A stretch of DNA of 64,000 nt from assembly GCA_033064195.1 (NCBI GenBank), contig JARBJD010000221.1, positions 62,001 through 126,000 on the forward strand. Direction: 5' to 3'. The position numbers and the translations under genes are program-made. The notes under the pieces were generated by a model. The model was given only the letters and a program-made list of their open reading frames with translations, was not told the DNA's origin and made no database searches. Within the stretch, counting starts at the first letter, position 1, and each line of letters starts with the position of its first letter. Shown here in pieces: positions 1-12,390 of the stretch. This stretch comes from Blattamonas nauphoetae (taxonomy: Eukaryota; Preaxostyla; Oxymonadida).

Positions 1-419
1 TGAGCTCGAGGTGTTGAGAATCAAGTAAGATTTCGTCTCCATGGTACAATGCTTGTGTGAAACAATGTTTATTTGGCTCTCCAGACGGCGTATTCACGAT
101 TGATGTGATGAACGTTTGGAGTGGATGGATGGGAATTTGCGCTGATGTAACAGGAATGTTATCTCGTGGGAGAGCAACAATAATTGAAGACATCCATAGG
201 AAGGCATGTAACATCAGCTGGAGAGCCATCGAGTGCGTGTGAGCTTTGGTTTGTATAAGCTAAGGGGCAGATCGTCAAATCAGTTTTTCATGTCGATATT
301 GATCTCGATTTGGAGAGAATAGATATTATAAAAATATTTCTGATAATCTTCTAGGTGAAAGATTGTGAAAGAGTTGAGATGATCGAATTGCCCACTCTTT
401 TTTGAAAACCTCCAGTGGC
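1..419 (+). other. Unresolved region upstream of the 5-phosphatase gene
   Basis: An open frame runs from 57 to 242 and encodes 61 residues. It could be a terminal exon of an upstream gene or an N-terminal exon of the phosphatase that follows. I found no domain signature in it. A GT at 25 and an AG near 98 would make a short intron, but the joined frame closes quickly, so I do not call a gene. The stretch 243-419 is AT-rich and shows nothing clear. Confidence 0.2.
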
Positions 420-3400
420 ATGGATGGGGTCCAGGAGGTTAATGAGTTGCTGTACGTCTCCTTTATTCTTTATTTATGGCTTTCATGAACACTCTGAAGT
501 TTTTTCTTTGGTACATGGAACGTTGGAACATGCGAACCACCCGACTCTCTGAATGATTTTCTCTGTGTGGACAAGGGAAAATATGATGTCTATGTGATCT
601 CTCACCAAGAGATCGTTCCTTTAAAAGGTTTCCGAGTCCTTTTATGTGAATCTATGTATTTCTGCAATAGTTTCACAACTCATGAAAGAAAGCAAAAATC
701 CAGACAGATGGAATCTTGCTGTCCTCAAAACAATTGGTTCTGCATACAAGATCGTATGTTTTACAATGCATATTGTCCATTTCCCTCATTCTCTCTCGTT
801 CTCTCACCATCAGCTGTACACACGTCAATTATTCGGCCTCACCTGCTCTATATTCGTCAAAAAATGCTACGTCTCACACTTTACAAATCTTCAGGACCAC
901 GCTGTATCCTGTGGCATTTTTTCTCCAATCCCCAACAAAGGAGCCATCGTCATTTCGGTCCTCCTCTGTGCCCGTCCATTCTGTTTTGTTGCTTCCCACC
1001 TCACAAGTGGTCGAGGTATGAGATATTATTGAATTTCCATACATTGATTTAGGCAAGAATAATCGAAGAGCTGAGGACTATCATCGGATCGTGAAAGAAT
1101 GCACTTTCGGACAGTCATCCGCCTCACCGTATCCATTCAACTCTCCACGAATGTCTTTTTTTGAACACGATTATATATTTTGGTTGGGAGATCTTAATTA
1201 TCGAATCGACAACGCTCTCACACACACTCAAATTGAAGAATTCCTTCTCGCTGAAAAGGCGTTCAGAGAGAAAGAAAAAGAAATATCTCTTTCTCAAGAA
1301 TCCACTGTTGATGATGCCACCAACAAACTGAGCAAATTAATCACTCCCAGCTCGCTCTCACCACTCTCCTCACTCCTCCTGTATGACCAATTCAACCTCC
1401 ATCGTCTCTCCAACACAGCCTTCCAACCTTTCCAAGAAATGAGGATCACGTTTTCACCATCATATCGCTTTGACGACGAGTTCCATACGTTCGACACAAG
1501 TCACAAACTTCAAGTACCTGCGTGGTGCGATCGAGTTGTGTATTACACTTCTGATCCTCGTACATATGACAGGCGAATCAAAAGGGAAAAGGAAGAACGA
1601 AGGCAACGTTCATTGACCCTCGCACTCAAACGCCAAGAAAAGAACGAAAAGAAAATGCGAAAATCGGTCTCAGGAATTCCAGCTGTAGATGCCACGCAAC
1701 CCACAGCCGAAATGGAGGAAGATTGGGAAGTGATTGAGGATGAAGCGTTGAGTGTGACGGAATCACCGAAAGACGAACCACATTCACCCAACTCAATTTT
1801 ATCGTCGCCAGATATTGTTCCATCAGCTTCACCTGGCACAACACTTCCATCTGGTGCAGCACTTCTGCCTGGTGCAGCACTTCCCCCTCGCCGAAACACT
1901 GTGCATTCACTTGCGCCACACCCAAAAACTTTCGTTCTCCCGCAGAAAGTGAAAGTTCCAGTCCCACTCAACATCCCAGCGAACAATTCGGTTGCCTCAC
2001 CTTCTCCATCGATTCCTCGAAACCAATCAACACCCAAAGGCTTACGAACAGTAACTTTTGGTGCACCAAAATACGCTCCACCCAAAATTGCTTCCTCCAC
2101 CAACATCGCAATCGGACAAAATAAACTCGCACAAACAGAACACGAAGACACACATGTCATATCATCGTCTCCACCGACAGAACAAATCGACTCGCCAGCT
2201 CTAACCACCAATTCATCCCCAGCTCAATCACCAACGAACTCAGAACTTTCCCAGTCCACTCCACACGTCTCATCTCCACCTATTCACCCACAGACTCAAC
2301 AAACCAAACTGCGTAGTATTTTTGCTCCCATAAACAAATCACCGTCTCAAAGTCCATCTGACAACTCCTCAACATCAAATGAGCGCTTTTTACATTCATT
2401 TTATTTCTATCTCCAACCCCTTCTCTACGAGAAACACCAAACTCTCAATATCTCCGATCACCGACCTGTGACAGCCATATTTTCTCTCTCACTCCTTCCC
2501 TTCAAGGTTTACTCAACCATCACCCCAAGTATTGATCCATTCACACAATCCTTCACCACATACACTCCTCATGATTCAATAAAGAATCCACCGCTTCCAT
2601 ACACGCTTCCACCGTCAAACAGCAATTACAACAACTGCGTTGAGTTCCCTGTGCGTGAACTTGTAGAAATGAACAAGAAAAATGAAAAGGATGATACTGA
2701 TCGAAAGCAACAGATGAAGGAAATGAAGAAGCAGAAGATGCTCGCACGGATTCAGGAGCAGGAGAAAGTGCGAGAATTAATCAAACAGCATGAAGAAGCG
2801 GAAGAAAAGAAAATTGAGGATGAATTTGATATTCTTGACGAAGAGGAGCGTGTAATGATCAAGAAATTAGAACTTGAGGAACGGAAAAAGAAGATCGTAC
2901 AAGGGGAAAAACACGAAGATGTCCTTCTTGCTGAACGAAATGCTGTTGAAGAGGAAAAAATGAAAAAAGTTATGGAATCTTTAAAATTACGGCTAGTTCT
3001 ACAGAAACAAAAGATTGAGACTGAACCAACAGCCAAGCAGACCGATCTCGAAATTGAAGAACAGAAAATGCGAGAACAGGCCAAAGAAGAGGCTGAGCGG
3101 ATCATGAAAGAAGAGGAAGCAGCTAAAGAACAGGACGGGGTGAAAATGCCTTCGAAACGTAACAGTAGAGCTGTCAAAATTTCTTATGTCCCATCGATCA
3201 AGGAGGCCGAACGATCACATTCGTTGTATCCTCTTCTCCTCCACTATATCCATCCCCCATCATTCACTCCTCGGGATGAGCCTTTTTCATCCCTTCTTGT
3301 CTCAATGATCACGGAAACCATGACCAAGAATCAGACTCATCTTCCCCCTCATGCCATCTCGTCCTTAGCGGCTGCTGATCCCTCAAAACGCACGGCACCT

Positions 3401-3610
3401 GTTAATATCGGTGCAAACATTACTTCGATGCATATACTCCCTGTTCTTCCGCCAGATATCAGATCGGCCCGTCGCCAACTGTTTTTGTCATGTCCTCTTC
3501 CTCAATGGGGCCTGTGGAGGGGATCAGAGCGGGATGGTCTCGACCTGGTGTGTGATGGCATTCGCCAGCGGAGAATCATTCTGAAAGCGAAGAGAGAGAT
3601 GGAAAAGTGA
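420..3610 (+). CDS. Inositol polyphosphate 5-phosphatase (type II family), five exons
   Basis: This enzyme removes the 5-phosphate from inositol phosphates or phosphoinositides and probably acts on endomembranes. Proposed exons are 420-451, 500-627, 671-753, 814-1015 and 1053-3610; the sum is 3003 nt, giving 1000 residues in one frame. The family motifs appear in order: GTWNVGT, QEIVPL, LFGLTCSIFVKK, NKGAI, SHLTSG, FWLGDLNYRI (catalytic Asp/Asn), VPAWCDRV and SDHRPV. The catalytic domain is unusual: about 300 low-complexity Pro/Ser residues separate VPAWCDRV from SDHRPV, where most family members have a few dozen. A charged coiled coil (about nt 2650-3130) and an unrecognised C-terminal region follow. 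The start at 420 is the first ATG of a short first exon and is uncertain. Its 3' end faces the next gene across 148 bp. Confidence 0.88.
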
Positions 3611-3758
3611 CCGTAACTTTACTTGATCTTTTTCTTCATGGCCACATTTGTTTTGTCTTCCTTTGTTCGTCTACCGAGTTAATCACATCTTTTTCTTACA
3701 ACTTCGCGAGATTAGAACAAATATAATGAGTCTTCAGCGAAATAAAAGGTGTGTGTGA

Positions 3759-6700
3759 TCAAAAAGGCGGTTGCCTGAACTGCATGAGCTGGTCCAGATG
3801 TCTTCTAAACATCTCCCTCTCGTCCATATCGGAGTCATCATCCGAATAGTCTTCAAAATCATCTAATATTCCCATATTGAGCACAAAACGATGTTCATCA
3901 TCGATCCCGTCCATATCCCCGAGATCTTCCTCCAGCTCATCATCATCAACTTCATATCCCTCCTCCCTTCTAAATATCTTCCACATCGCCCTCTGTCGGA
4001 TCGACATGTTTCTAGGATAGTTCGCTCCAAGCAATCCGAGAACTCGAAGTGCCTCGTCATCCATATCTTCATATACCTCACCAGACACTCCATCTTCACA
4101 CCAATCCTCCAATCCATCTTCCCGCAGTCGATTCAGCGCAAATTCAGCCGGTGGGCAGCTTCTCAAGTCACTGACACGTGGGATGGAATGTGGTCGGGTG
4201 TAATTTCGTTCTTGGAATGATTTCATCGCTGAGAACAGTTCAATCAGACACAAAGCGACACATTCATCTTCCTTCATGAAAAATAGAGACAGACATGTCA
4301 GGAGAGTGGAGAACGGGTCTTCTGTGAGTGTTTTGACGTGTCTGACGGCGAGCAAAGCGCCAAACAGCTCAAACAATCCATCCTCAAACTGCGAAGACAA
4401 CTTCACCGTGACTTTGACCAGCGGAACGAAAGATTCCGCAAATGTGAACAATATATCCTGTGAGATTCCGTGTCTGATGCCTCCGCTGATGAAGTGCCAG
4501 AGTGTCTGCCAAAGATTGCTCACAGATTGTTCGACGAGCGGCTCGGCCTTGACCCATGGCAAAGTGACCCGAGAAACTTGATGTCGAGTGAAGTAGAGTG
4601 GAGACTCAAGTAGAGCGAGATACGCGCGGTGAATGATTTCCTTCAGAATCAGGATCGATTCAGGAGAACTCATGTTTCTGAAGAATGAAGTCATGTCGCT
4701 GAACAATTGTCGTTGTGTTCGCTTCTTTGGGAACGACTCTTTAACGTACAGAGCGTTGAACGTGTCAGTCGTGTTGAAGTCAAAAGAACTCCAAAACACA
4801 TTCTCGGCGAGAGCAGTGACAAGCTTGGTTTGGGTCGGTGGAGTCTGTGAGTTAGGTGAGAAGAGGATGGTGTGCGTCGAGATGGTGAATGGAGTGGGTG
4901 TTGATTCGGTTTTGGAGGTGATGATTGTGAAGAGTGGGAGCAGCGCTTTCAAAATTGCGAAATCGTCGATCAGTGCCAGCTTCCCAAGAATAGGTATGAA
5001 TGGGTTGGGTGACAGCGTCGTTCTTGACAGCTGGAAATTGAGAATTGCCAGACACGAAGCCACGACCCCGGCTTGTTGTTCCGTTGCTGATGTTATCTTC
5101 CCATCCTCCACTCCTTCTCTGATCTTGTCACACATCTGCGTCAGAACCGACAGCAGCAATCTCACAACCGATTCGTTTGGTGGAACGGCTCCGACCAAAT
5201 GGCTGAACGCCGACAGATCAATCACATTCTGAGTTTCATTGGCAATCCATTTCCAGGCGGCTGCACAGAGTTCAATATCATCAGTTCGGTTCGCATATTC
5301 CAGAATTTTGGAGAAGGCTTCGTGTGGCAGGCCTTTTTCGTCTGATTTGAAGGATTTGGTTTCAGGCGACGAGGCAATGAGGGAGAAGAGCGCTTGTTTG
5401 TCATTTTCGGCGAGAAGAATCATTTCTCCAGTTTCTTTTGGGATGTCTTTTGAAACAGCGCAGAGTTGTGCAAAGTGCCTCCATTTCTCATCTCCTTCCA
5501 CCCCCCTCTTGTCGTCCCGCATTCTCTGCAATAATCTTTTCAAAAGATCCACAAATTGATGTTTCGGAGCGTCATCAGATTCCGAGAAGAGAATTCGGCC
5601 AATCACAGCTTCAACTCTTTGAAGAAGCGAGAGTTGGGTGTCGTATCCCCTTGTGGTTGAGAATTCAAGAATAAGCTGGCAAAGCGCAATACGAGGGTTT
5701 ACAGTCATTGGGAACTCGGAGGAGGAGAATTGGGGGGATAATGTCATGATTCGTTCCTGTGTGGGTAGATCGAGGAAGGGCATGAGAAGGATGCAGTTGG
5801 TCATTCTTGAGATCGAAATTATCTTCTTTTCGATGCTATGTTTGTATACACGAGTCGTTTTATGCGGAATTTTGTACACGACTTTCGTTGCGAAGGACTT
5901 TAGGGTGTTGAATATTTCACTGGCCGGTTTTTCGGTCCCAAGTTCGAGGTTGACGTGAAAATTGCCGAAGATGGGCTGAAAATATGGAGAATCAGGAATT
6001 GTACCGGGCGGAGCGACTGAAGCAAGCGCTTGAATCAAACATCCAGTCAGAGAGTATGCGACGTCAGGAGATATGGTTCTTCCGAGCAGATATAATCCCA
6101 CATCTCGAAGGTTGGATGTTCGCAACACCTCTTGCCCAATGAACGAGCCTAGCGAGCCCACTTTAGACGTCGGATTGGCCGGGCGGGATTCAACGTGGTT
6201 GAGGGCCCAATCAATTGGGAGATTGACTATTGGAGAAATTTCAAAAAGGAGTTTCCGGATAAACTCTGGCTCGAGTTGGTGTTCGGCTGAAATGATGGAG
6301 ATGGCGAGGTTAGAGAGGGTGTCATCGGTTGTCAATGAACACAGGATGAGAAGAGATAGCCAGGGGACAGAAAGGGTTGATTTCTCTACCTTGTCAGATG
6401 CAGGTATTTTGGGTGGTTTTGTTTCCTGTTCTGGGATATCTATTTTTGACATGGAATCGATTATTGAGATCCAGTTTTGTGTTTCCATTCCGAAGCTAAG
6501 ACATCGGGGCTGTTCACATTCAATCGACATAACGCGTGCAGTCATGAAGGCATATTTGATAAGCATTTCTGGAGTCTTTTTGGCAAAAGTTTGGAAGAAC
6601 AATTCAAACAAAGCCGGGTTTGTCTGGGGAAGAGTAAGAACCCAACTCCATCGATTTAAATCCATGCAAGTGAACAGAATTTGCGAGAAAATGTTGGTGA

Positions 6701-7919
6701 GAGTGGGTTTGTGTTCGGTGAATGCCCGTAAAACGAGGTCAGGAGGAGAGTATCGTAGAGTCGTGAATACCAACAAACAGTCCTCGAAACCGTGAGGAAA
6801 TCCATACCGGAAGCGCGCTATGATGTCCAGTCGAAGAATTTGTGGTGTGAGGTCGGGGTTCGCTGAAAATGTGATGTGAATGATGATGAAAATGATAATG
6901 AAAGAAGAAAATGAAGGACAAACTAGAAAGCAAGCGAATAGCATGATTGAAAATGCGGAGCGTGTGAGTCTCATTTGGAGATTGTTTGGCCACTTCGAGC
7001 AGGGCTTCAATTCTTTTAATAGGAGTCTGTGGAAATAATACAAACCAAAAAAACATACAGCATTCTTTTTTGAGACTTTGATGAATTGAAAGAGGATTCC
7101 AAGAATGGTCTTTACTGATTTTGAGACGGTCCTGCGTCGCTTAAGTTTCTTCTCAAACCCGTCCAATTGTGTGGACATATAGTCGTAAACAGTAGGACAA
7201 TTCCCAGTAATGGCACATGACAGAAATTCGTTGCAGATAATGTCAAAAAAGTGGAAGAAAAGCATGGTGGTTGAGTGACTGTCCGTTGATCGACCAGTTG
7301 GGATATTCTGCAAGAAATGATCAATAAAGGCAATGAAAGAGTCAGAAAGAGATTGATTAGCGAGGAGGGGAATCACTGCTGAGATTTGAGAGAGAAGCTC
7401 TATCATTTTATGGTCTGTTGGATTCTGGAGGAATCGTCTGAGGCATAAATCGGCGATTCCAGAGTCATGGATCAGTAAATAGAGATCATCTTGTGGAAAT
7501 ACTGAGCAAATCCAAGACAGGAAAAAAGTATACCTGATCGTTTCATCCAACGTATCATCATCGGCTTATTTCAAAAGAAAAGAAGATGAACAAAGGTAAA
7601 TCGAGATACCCATTGATCAAGAGGTATAGGAGTGTTGCTAAGTTGGCGAAGTGCTTCCTGTCTTTCATCATGTGTTATGTGATGGTAAAACCCTGGTTTG
7701 ATTGTCGATTTAAAGAAAGAAAAAGAACGTACGATCAATCAAAGCTTGGAGAGACATCAGCAAAAGATGAACGTCGTAATTTTCAGAGCGAGGTACAGCA
7801 GACAAAATCTGGTTGAAGTGTTCTTTGAGATTGTCAACGTGTGCTGAGGCTTTTGGTGGTGGAAGACCATTGGCAAGGGCGCGGTGATCCCTTAGAGCCC
7901 GATAGTCATTTCCAAACAT
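3759..7919 (-). CDS. Large helical protein with acidic C-terminus, multi-exon, function unknown
   Basis: The main open frame covers 7550-3759, with a first exon probably at 7919-7733 (starts MFGNDYRALRDH, ends at a GTACGT donor). At least three introns lie in the 5' part. One near 7535-7500 ends in TTTGCTCAG. One near 7080-7030 ends in TTCCACAG. One near 6950-6865 runs from GTTTGTCC to TTTTCAG and joins cleanly to the frame TNPDLTPQILRLD. The exact join between exon 1 and exon 2 is not resolved. The protein is Leu-rich and helical throughout, resembling HEAT/ARM-type scaffolds. It ends with a strongly acidic tail (DDFEDYSDDDSDMDE). No enzyme motif is visible. An importin-like or other scaffold role is possible but not supported by any specific motif. 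Confidence 0.7.
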
Positions 7920-9454
7920 GTGACGACCTCAGTTCGTAACCTACGATTTAAGATGACGTGAAAGGTTTGGAATAACTTGGAGGTCGGATCAATTCTGAGA
8001 TCGACATATTGTTAAAGTCGTACTGAAACAATGAAAAATTCCTTATTCGCCACCTTTGACTTCTCTTTCACTCGACGGAGCTTCCAATGCTCCGATGGAA
8101 AATGAGATTGACACACAACTCGAATGATCATCGATGTCATCCTCTTAAAACTGAGTATCATGTGCTTTGAGAATTATTTGGGGTATGAACTGATGGGTTC
8201 TTTCTGTGAACGAGTCTACCATCACCCTACATTTAACTTCAGAGTCAAATCGTGTCGACAAAAATGAATCTGAAATCTCGATTAAATCAAATTTGGCTCG
8301 TTGAATTTTGTTCTTCATTCACTAATCGAAATAAAACAACAAAATAGACATCATGACATGATCAGAGAAACTGTGAAAAATCAACAGCAACGTGGAGATA
8401 TGGACATTTTTGAGGTGAGTGCTGAAGAACAAATATAAACAATACAAGCTAGAAATTGCAACAATCGTAATGCGTTCAGTCTTTAGTGGAAATAAAGTTG
8501 TTAAAAGAGTCTTTGATGTTCATAGTGTCGAAATAGTCGAGGGTAACGGAAGCATGACATTCTCCACGAATATATGAAGTTGTCTTCTGTATATCTCCAA
8601 ACACCATTATATACCCATGTTAAATGCAGGGTCCGAAATTGTTCTTTCTGAATTCGTCTGAATGGTTCGGTTGAATTTCGCGGATGATTTGGGTGAGAAC
8701 ACGATTCCTATTTCAGAGGTTGAAACACAATCCAAAATAATGAGGAAATAAAAAAAGATGAGAATAAAAGAAAAATATACATAATTATTCGATAATGAGT
8801 TTATACGAGGAGATGGGATCGGAAATACTTTCCGGTTCTCAACGGTTGGTCTGGAATCGTGGTACATTCCTAAAATATGATTCATATGCACCTAATGGTG
8901 TGAATGAAGGAGATAAATGGATGTGGATCGAAGATTATGACAGCGTGATGGAATTCACAAGTTCGAGAATGATGAATAAAAGTGTCAGTGTTTGAGACGA
9001 TATCACATTGGAAGAGATGTCAGGAAATAAACCATCAAGATATATTCCTGAAAAGAGGTGTAAAGGGGCAGTGAAAGCTAAGTGTCATCTCAGACAGAGT
9101 CGATAAAAGAGAGGAGCACAAAGGAGAACTCAAGCGTAAAATGAACTGCGATGAAGTTGAAGTTGAAATAGAAAAGCTTTCAGAAGCAATTGAAAGGTCC
9201 TGAAGTAACTTGTCGAAGTTCTGTGAGCTTTTCAACGAACGATTGAATGAATAAAGGGATGATCAACTGTCCTCCGATTGGGACACTTCTCTCTTATTGG
9301 GCGATTTAGCGTGAAGATGACGAGACAATTGAAGAGAAATGTGATTCGTTTTGTGAGATGAGACAAATTAATGAAATGAAATGGACATTCAAGCCCGAAA
9401 GAACAGAGTTAACCCTGATACTCGCCAATTCCAGGGAAAGAGTGGACACAATCA
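7920..9454. other. Intergenic, 1.5 kb
   Basis: This stretch is AT-rich with only short open frames. The longest on the plus strand, 8795-8995 (66 codons), and on the minus strand, 8891-8607 (94 codons), overlap each other and show no family signature. I see no RNA gene, tandem repeat or element ends here. Confidence 0.5.
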
Positions 9455-11023
9455 TTATACATCATCAGAAAGCATCATCCGAAAGTTTGCCCCAAAGTCT
9501 ATTAGTACGCATTGTGTCTGATTCTTTATTAAATTGGGAGTGAATGTGTTCGGTTTTTTCGACAGCATGAATTCGAGTGTGTCCTCCAGTCCTTCCTCTC
9601 CAATCGTCGGAAACCCTTCTCTTCTCCACATCCGTCTTGTTTCAATGGAGACTTCTTCATTCATCGTGTTGTTGAACAGACAGATCAATATTCTCATCGA
9701 CGAGGACAGCTTATAGCCGATTGTGAGATCATTCATAAACCTCACGAAGATCCCTGTCTTTGTAATCGCACGAGCCACCACTGGCTGGTTGCAGAGGAAG
9801 CAGACGTTGGTGAACACTTCTTCCCATTGTTGTTTGTTTGTGATAAGTGTTTCATGATGTTGTCGGAAGTATGTGCTGAGACAATCGATTGAAGGAGTGA
9901 TCAGATGCTCGAGCTGTGTTTGTGTCAATCTGGTTGCACAGTGACGAACTTGTTTGAGGCTGTGGAGGACAAACTTGATGAATAATTCTTCAAACTTATC
10001 CGATTCGGTATTAATTGAGAGTTGGTTCTGTTCTTTCATCCGCATCACAATTCTCACAGTCTCCAAATCAACTTCGTCCCATTCGTCCAAGGTTGGTTGT
10101 TGGCGATCGTTTTGTCGAGGCGAGAGGAGACTTTGGATCGGTGCTTCATCGAAAGATTCGATGTGCAGAGAGACGAAAGACACGAATGCGTGCAAATACT
10201 GCTCTTTTGGGCGTCCAGTGTTTCGAAACGCGAGTTGGAGGTTTCTGAAGTCGTGTCGTGAGATGAACACGCAGATCCGCAAAATGGTGTCGTCATCCAA
10301 AGATGAGTCGCTGTCGAGCAGACACACAATTCTGTTCACAACGTCGATCGTCTCAGAATCGGTGAGAGGACAGACAAGTTCGGCTGTGAGGATGAAAGGC
10401 GGAGAGGACGACGCGAGGGCAGACGAGATCATTTCTTGCTTTAGGTTCTGACGAAATGCAGTAGTGGTGGGTGTCTTTAAGTCAAATCTCATCACTTTAG
10501 AAAGGAAGTAATTAATTGTGTATCCGTCGTCTGGATGGTCGGCAAAAATATTGTGTGAGAGATGGATGAGAAACTCTTTCGAGAGATTGAGAAATGAGAG
10601 GCAACATTTCTTCAAGGTTTTTCGATTGATGGTTGGTTTCAAGAAACTGAAGACATTCTCACATTTCTGGATCAAATCGATGATGTCATCTAACAGATCA
10701 ACGAGATGAGCATGGAGCGAGAAGTACTGAGGCGTGAACGGCAGCTTCGAAGGGTTGACAGCGTTGAGGAAGCGGGAGAGCCAGCCAATCCAAAAATGTG
10801 TCACTTGGTCAACGGTGCTGATCCAATACTTGACAACGAATTGGGTGATAGTGATTTGAGCGATCGCATGTTGTGGTTGATTTGGTGTGAGGAGGGCCCA
10901 GAGCGATCTGACTTCGTGTTTGGACGAAGAAACTATCTCGTTCTTCATTCTGATTGTGAAAGAGCCATCGTCAGCGAAAACAAGTTTTGCGTCATTCGGA
11001 TGATATGTTAAGAAGATCACCAA
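9455..11023 (-). CDS. Helical (ARM-like) protein of an expanded protist family, function unknown
   Basis: A single open frame encodes 522 codons. The frame opens with a GTG at 11023; the first in-frame ATG is at MKNEIVSS (about 10946), so the start is uncertain and an upstream exon is possible. The protein is a chain of amphipathic helices without transmembrane segments. The C-terminal part (SSSMRILICLFNN, then a basic MWRREG segment, then GLEDTLEFML) matches in layout a large family I recall from Blattamonas, whose members end in MLRMEGIEDVIEE-like sequence. It probably shares ancestry with the gene at 14646-13420. The role in that family is unknown to me; a protein-interaction scaffold is the likely guess. 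Confidence 0.7.
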   Translation of the reverse strand: MVIFLTYHPNDAKLVFADDGSFTIRMKNEIVSSSKHEVRSLWALLTPNQPQHAIAQITITQFVVKYWISTVDQVTHFWIGWLSRFLNAVNPSKLPFTPQYFSLHAHLVDLLDDIIDLIQKCENVFSFLKPTINRKTLKKCCLSFLNLSKEFLIHLSHNIFADHPDDGYTINYFLSKVMRFDLKTPTTTAFRQNLKQEMISSALASSSPPFILTAELVCPLTDSETIDVVNRIVCLLDSDSSLDDDTILRICVFISRHDFRNLQLAFRNTGRPKEQYLHAFVSFVSLHIESFDEAPIQSLLSPRQNDRQQPTLDEWDEVDLETVRIVMRMKEQNQLSINTESDKFEELFIKFVLHSLKQVRHCATRLTQTQLEHLITPSIDCLSTYFRQHHETLITNKQQWEEVFTNVCFLCNQPVVARAITKTGIFVRFMNDLTIGYKLSSSMRILICLFNNTMNEEVSIETRRMWRREGFPTIGEEGLEDTLEFMLSKKPNTFTPNLIKNQTQCVLIDFGANFRMMLSDDV

Positions 11024-11250
11024 CGACTGTATTCCAAGCAGGGTGTTCCAAACGTACCCATATTTTTGTAGATCACGATCAAATTACCCAATTCTTTGAA
11101 CTCACATCAAAAGAAGCTTTCTGAGAAGTACAATGACAATCGAATGATAATCTATGAAATAACGAGAAGAAAGACTAAGAGGTGGCCAACGGTAACCGAG
11201 TGAACGAGAGAGCCATTTTCACGCTTTCCTCAGTCCATTCCGTGCCATTC
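11024..11250. other. Short intergenic gap
   Basis: This gap holds an isolated CAGGGTGTTCC string near 11038 that resembles the start of the Tc1/mariner-type TIRs seen elsewhere in the window. I could not find a partner end, so it may be chance. Confidence 0.25.
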
Positions 11251-12390
11251 TCAGCTTACACAAGAAATCCCTGCGACTCCCTTCTCTCCACTCACGCACT
11301 TGCAAGAAGACACATCGAGTGTCGGAGTGAAGAACGGTCCTTTCGAAAGAGCTGAATCTTTCATCTCGACACACATCTCAAGTTTCGGTGTGCTGAACGG
11401 AACACGGCATGGTTGGGAGGGGTCGAGAGTGGTGTCTGTGTTGTCGACGAGCAGAAAAAGCTGACCAGTGATCGACTGGCTGAGTGTGGCAGTGAATGTG
11501 ATGGTGTCGTCTCCTGTCTGCTCCACTCCCACACTTTGCAGAGAGGCTGTGATGGTTGGATCAGGCAGGAGGGCGCTGCTTGAGATGCCGCCTTCGACGA
11601 AAAAGTATCGAGGTTTATCAGATGTGGAAACACAGTTGGTCAGTGTCGATGCGGTCACTTGTGACTGTTGTAAGTTTGTGAAAACGATGTCCGATTCTTG
11701 CCTCACATCCTTCAATACAGCATTCGAGCAAAGTGAACGAGCTCTTCAGCCCACCACCTCTTCCATTTGAAGGAATGTCTTTGAAAGTGCAGAGGAAGAA
11801 GGACAGCGATGTTTCTTCAGGCTCCTTCTGCTGAATGTGGTGTTGGTAGGAGTGTGCTGGCTCTGTCCGCTTGGATCGAGTGAAGGACGTGTTTTGGCAG
11901 ACGAGATTTCCTCCTCGGTTGATGTCCATTATTGCAGTGCCGGAAAGAGAATCGGCACATATGTCGAGTGACGACGACAAAAGGCGTTGGGAGAGACGCT
12001 GTGGCGACGATTGGGGTGATGTCTTTCATCCAAATATGGATGAATCGGAGAGTCTGCGTAGCTTTGATCGGATGGCCGAGTGCAGCTGACAAGTGGAAGG
12101 AGAGTGGGGCTCGACGGCGATTGGTGCGAGCATTCCACGAACACCATCGAGTGGTCTGCATCGCCCATTCCACCCGACACCCAGAATGGAGATGTGAGAC
12201 CGTTTGAGAGGATGGTGCATGAGTGGACACGCACATACGACGAGACGAGTGAGGCTGGCCCGATGACAGTTGAGTGATGCTCGACAGCTTGCTCCCTCCA
12301 CTCCCTCGATTCTTTGTCTCCATCACCGTCGTTTCCTCCTGGATGAGGTTCGCTTCTGTGAACATCATCATGGCTGTGTCGGCGTCTCAA
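11251..12390 (-). pseudogene. Fragment of a beta-helix surface protein gene
   Basis: Three overlapping minus-strand frames read in succession: 12390-11929, 11980-11618 and 11715-11251. Together they resemble one stretch of the Ser/Thr-rich beta-helix family. Recognisable features are VIGPASLVSSYVRVHSC, NLVCQNTSF and LCTFKDI; the last two are layouts I recall as typical repeats of Blattamonas surface proteins. The frame changes twice with no convincing intron between, there is no signal peptide, and no membrane anchor is visible. I read it as a decayed, truncated relative of the gene at 27602-35396. An intact gene with tiny unrecognised introns is the alternative. Confidence 0.55.

Noticed and set aside
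1543-2211. 222-codon minus-strand frame opposite the phosphatase linker
   Set aside because: It is antisense to the Pro/Ser-rich insert of the plus-strand gene and shows no family features.
7586-7816. 76-codon plus-strand frame near the start of the large helical gene
   Set aside because: It overlaps the first intron and first exon of the minus-strand gene and lacks any recognisable feature.
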